From Tupaia tana (lineage: Eukaryota; Chordata; Mammalia; Scandentia; Tupaiidae), in contig JAKSZU010000032.1 in assembly GCA_026018925.1 (NCBI GenBank), forward strand, positions 1,178,001-1,242,000: a stretch of 64,000 nt of DNA, in the 5' to 3' direction. The translations under genes were made by a program, and so were the position numbers. This document shows, piece by piece, positions 61,301 to 64,000 of the stretch (position 1 is the stretch's first letter; each line of letters starts with the position of its first letter). Under the pieces are notes generated by a model. That model was given only the letters and a program-made list of their open reading frames with translations. It made no database searches and had not been told where the DNA came from.

Positions 61301-64000
61301 CGGACACCTTATGCTTAACCCACACCCTACTCTGACCCTGACGCTTACTCCAACTGTAACAGTTAAACGAAAACTAAAAGCAGCCCTAAATTTACTCCCT
61401 AAAACTAACTTCAAACCTAACCTAACCTGAAGCCTAAATCAAACCATACACCTAACCGTAACCCTAGGCAGACACCTTAATCTCAACCGCAACCCTAACC
61501 TGACCCTGACGCTAACTCCAACGGTAACATTTTCCCGAAAAATAACAGTAGCCCTAAACTTACTCCCTCAAACTAAGTTCAAACCTAACCTAACCTGAAG
61601 CCTAATTTAAACCATGCACCTAACCCTAACCCTAGGCGGACACCTGAAGCTCAAACCCAACCCTAACCTGACCCTCACGCTAACTCCAACCGTAACACTG
61701 AACCTAAAACTAACAGTAGCCCTAAACTTACTCCCTCAAACTAAGTTCAAACCTAACCTAACCTGAAGCCTAATTTAAACCATGCACCTAACCCTAACCC
61801 TAGGCGGACACCTGAAGCTCAACCCCAACCCTAACCTGACCCTGACGCTATCTCCAACCGTAACACTGAACCGAAAACTAACAGTAGCCCAAAACTTACT
61901 CCCTCAAACTAAGTTCAATCCTAACCTAACCTGAAGCCTAAATGAAACCATAGACCTAACCCTAACCCTAGGCGGACACCTTAACTTCAACCCCTAACTT
62001 AACCTGACCCTGACGTTTACTCCAACTGTAACAGTTAACAGAAAACTAACAGTAGCCCTAAACTGACTCCCAAAAACTAACATCAAACCTAACCTAACCT
62101 GAAGCCTAAATTTAACCATACACCTAACCCTAACCCTAGGCGGACACCTTAAGCTCAACCCCAACCCTAACTTGGCCCTGACGCTAACTCCAACAGTAAC
62201 AGTTACCCGAAAACTAACAGTAGCCCTAAACTTACTCCCTCAAACTAAGTTCAAACCTTACCTAACCTGAAGCCTAAATCTAACCATACACCTAACCCTA
62301 ACCCTAGGCGGACACCTTATGCTTAACCCACACACTACCCTGACCATGACGCTTACTCCAACTGTAACAGTTAAACGAAAACTAAAAGTAGCCCTAAATT
62401 TACTCCCTCAAAATAACTTCAAACCTAACCTAACCTGAAGCCTAAATGAAACCATACACCTAACCGTAACCCTAGGCAGACACCTTAATCTCAACCCCAA
62501 CCCTAACCTGACCCTGACGCTAACTCCAACGGTAACATTTTCCCGAAAAATAACAGTAGCCCTAAACTTACTCCCTCAAACTAAGTTCAAACCTAACCTA
62601 ACCTGAAGCCTAATTTAAACCATACACCTAACCCTAACCCTAGGCGGACACCTGAAGCTCAAACCCAACCCTAACCTGACCCTCACGCTAACTCCAACCG
62701 TAACACTGAACCTAAAACTAGCAGTAGCCCTAAACTTACTCCGTAAAACTAAGTTCAAACCTAACCTAACCTGAAGCCTAACTCAAACAATACACCTAAC
62801 CCTAACCCTAGGCCGACACCTGAAGCTCAACCCCAAACCTAACCTGACCCTGACGCTATCTCCAACCGTAACACTGAACCGAAACTAACAGTAGCCCTAA
62901 ACTTACTCCCTAAAACTAAGTTCAAACCTAACCTAACCTGAAGCCTAACTCAAATCACAGACCTAACCCTAAACCTAGCGGACACCTTAAGCTCAACCCC
63001 AACCCTAACCGGACCCTAACGCTAACTCCAACCGTAACACTGAACCGAAAACTAACAGTAGCCCTAAACTTACTCCCTCAAACTAAGTTCAATCCTAACC
63101 TAACCTGAAGCCTAAATGAAACCATAGACCTAACCCTAACCCTAGGCGGACACCTTATGCATAACCCCCACCCTAACCTGACCCTGACGCTTACTCAAAC
63201 CGTAACAGTTAAACGAAAACTAACAGTAGCCCTAAACTTACTCCCTCAAACTAAGTTCAAACCTAACCTAACCTGAAGCCTAAATCAAACCATACACCTA
63301 ACCCTAACCCTAGGCGGACACCTTAAGCTCAACCGCAAGCCTAACCTGACCCTGGCGCTTACTCCAACCGTAACAGTCAACCGAAAACTAACAGTAGCCC
63401 TAAACTGACTCCCTCAAACTAAGTTCAAACCTAACTAACCTGAAGCCTAACTCAAACCATAGACCTAACCCTAACCCTAGGCGGACACCTGAAACTCAAC
63501 CACAACCCTAACCAGACCCTGACGCTATCTCCAACCGTAACACTGAACCGAAAACTAACAGTAGCCCTAAACTTACTCCCTCAAACTAAGTTCAAACCTA
63601 ACCTAACCTGAAGACTAACTCAAACCATAGACCTAACCCTAACCCTAGGCGGACACCTTAAACTTGACCCCAGCCCTAACCTGACACTCAGGCTAAATTC
63701 AACCGTAACACTGAACCGAAAAATAAAATAGGCCTAAACTTTTCCCCTCAAACTAAGTTCAAACCTAACCTAACCTGAAGCCTAACTCAAACAATAGACC
63801 TAACCCTAACCCTAGGCGGACACCTTAAGCTTAACCTCAACCCTAACCTGACCCTGAGGCTAAATCCAACCGGAACACTGAACCGAAAACTAACAGTAGC
63901 CCTAAACTTACTCCCTCAAACTAAGTTCAATCCTAACCTAACCTAAAGCCTAAATGAAACCATAGACCTAACCCTAAACCTAGGCGGACACCTTATGCTT
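58342..64000 (+). repeat. mixed satellite block, right edge
   Basis: This block is about 34 monomers. It includes the cassette copy at 59790-60215, units with AACCAGAAGCCAAAAT (60419 and 60755), a 6-monomer echo at 61253/62261 and an AGGCCT-type unit at 63718. The last monomer starts at 63978 and is cut by the window edge. No flanking sequence is reached. Confidence 0.88.
61253..61737 (+). repeat. 3-monomer segment repeated 1008 bp downstream (6 monomers)
   Basis: The segment matches 62261-62745 at exactly 1008 bp. Shared marks are AAATCTAACC, TTATGCTTAACCCACAC, ACGGTAACATTTTCCCG (61521 and 62529), AAAAATAACAG and AATTTAAACC. A third relative lies at about 56444-56880. Confidence 0.87.

Larger units (their letters stand above)
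1..64000 (+). repeat. 168-bp telomere-like satellite array, about 381 head-to-tail monomers
   Basis: Every monomer carries the anchor CCCTAGGCGG or a close variant. The first anchors are at 43, 211, 379, 547 and 715, exactly 168 bp apart. Later anchors keep this phase with a slowly growing deficit: 5752 (-3), 10443 (-16), 16319 (-20), 24882 (-25) and 63978 (-73). The array runs off both edges. All units have the same orientation. The consensus has 62 C, 60 A, 29 T and 17 G, so the plus strand is strongly C+A-rich. Neighbouring monomers differ by several percent, mostly by substitution and 1-bp deletion. No gene, RNA gene or interspersed element interrupts the array. The length is close to chromatosomal DNA, a common size for satellites, but this does not by itself prove centromeric function. 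Confidence 0.99.

Noticed and set aside
1-64000. CRISPR array, because of regular direct repeats
   Set aside because: There are no unique spacers. The whole 168-bp unit repeats, and no cas gene is present.
1-64000. A functional telomere
   Set aside because: Only about three telomeric hexamers occur in a row per monomer, and the remainder is degenerate. A telomere would be a long uniform run.
15-64000. tRNA, rRNA or promoter elements
   Set aside because: No cloverleaf, A/B-box pair, TATA-like stretch or rRNA-like sequence is seen. The base composition and 168-bp periodicity leave no non-satellite interval.

Overview
The whole window is one satellite DNA array. A 168-bp monomer repeats head to tail from base 1 to base 64000, and neither edge reaches flanking unique sequence. 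The hexamer CCCTAG followed by GCGGAC marks every monomer: it lies at 43, 211, 379, 547 and 715 and recurs to a last partial unit at 63978. That makes about 381 monomers with a net loss of about 73 bp. All units point the same way. I see no protein-coding gene, tRNA, rRNA, CRISPR array or transposon.

The plus strand of my by-eye consensus is about 37% C, 36% A, 17% T and 10% G. Each monomer carries a telomere-like box (CCTAA-CCCTAA-CCCTAGG), and the rest reads as decayed CCCTAA-like hexamers. 168 bp is exactly 28 hexamers. All 12 TAA trinucleotides of the consensus fall in only two neighbouring phases modulo 6. My inference is that the monomer descends from a block of TTAGGG/CCCTAA telomeric repeat that became the unit of amplification. 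This suggests a eukaryote, probably an animal with TTAGGG telomeres, and a subtelomeric, pericentromeric or interstitial heterochromatic location. I cannot name the species.

Above the monomer, the array is a patchwork of local higher-order duplications rather than one uniform higher-order repeat. From left to right: a loose mixture with recurring cassettes (1-3227); a 9-monomer tandem duplication (3228-5551); a mixture with cassette copies and dimers (5552-10396); a tandem duplication of 17 and then 18 monomers (10397-16272); a mixture (16273-19562); a 10-monomer tandem duplication (20290-23441); an 8-monomer tandem duplication (24001-26670); a collinear copy of 19563-25366 lacking two whole-monomer blocks (26279-30235); a mixture with 5- and 15-monomer echoes (30236-37265); a 2175-bp block (37266-39440) that recurs without a visible mismatch at 47334-49508; a 15-monomer duplication (39498-40780 and 42015-43298); and a cassette-rich right end with 2-, 3-, 6- and 8-monomer steps (49509-64000).

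The short open frames of 60-95 codons are by-products of the repeat. 168 is divisible by 3 and the CTAACC hexamer reads as Leu-Thr, so one frame stays open except for a single TGA per monomer. Nothing supports a gene product. The interest of the window lies in how a telomere-derived satellite is built, decays and is copied.
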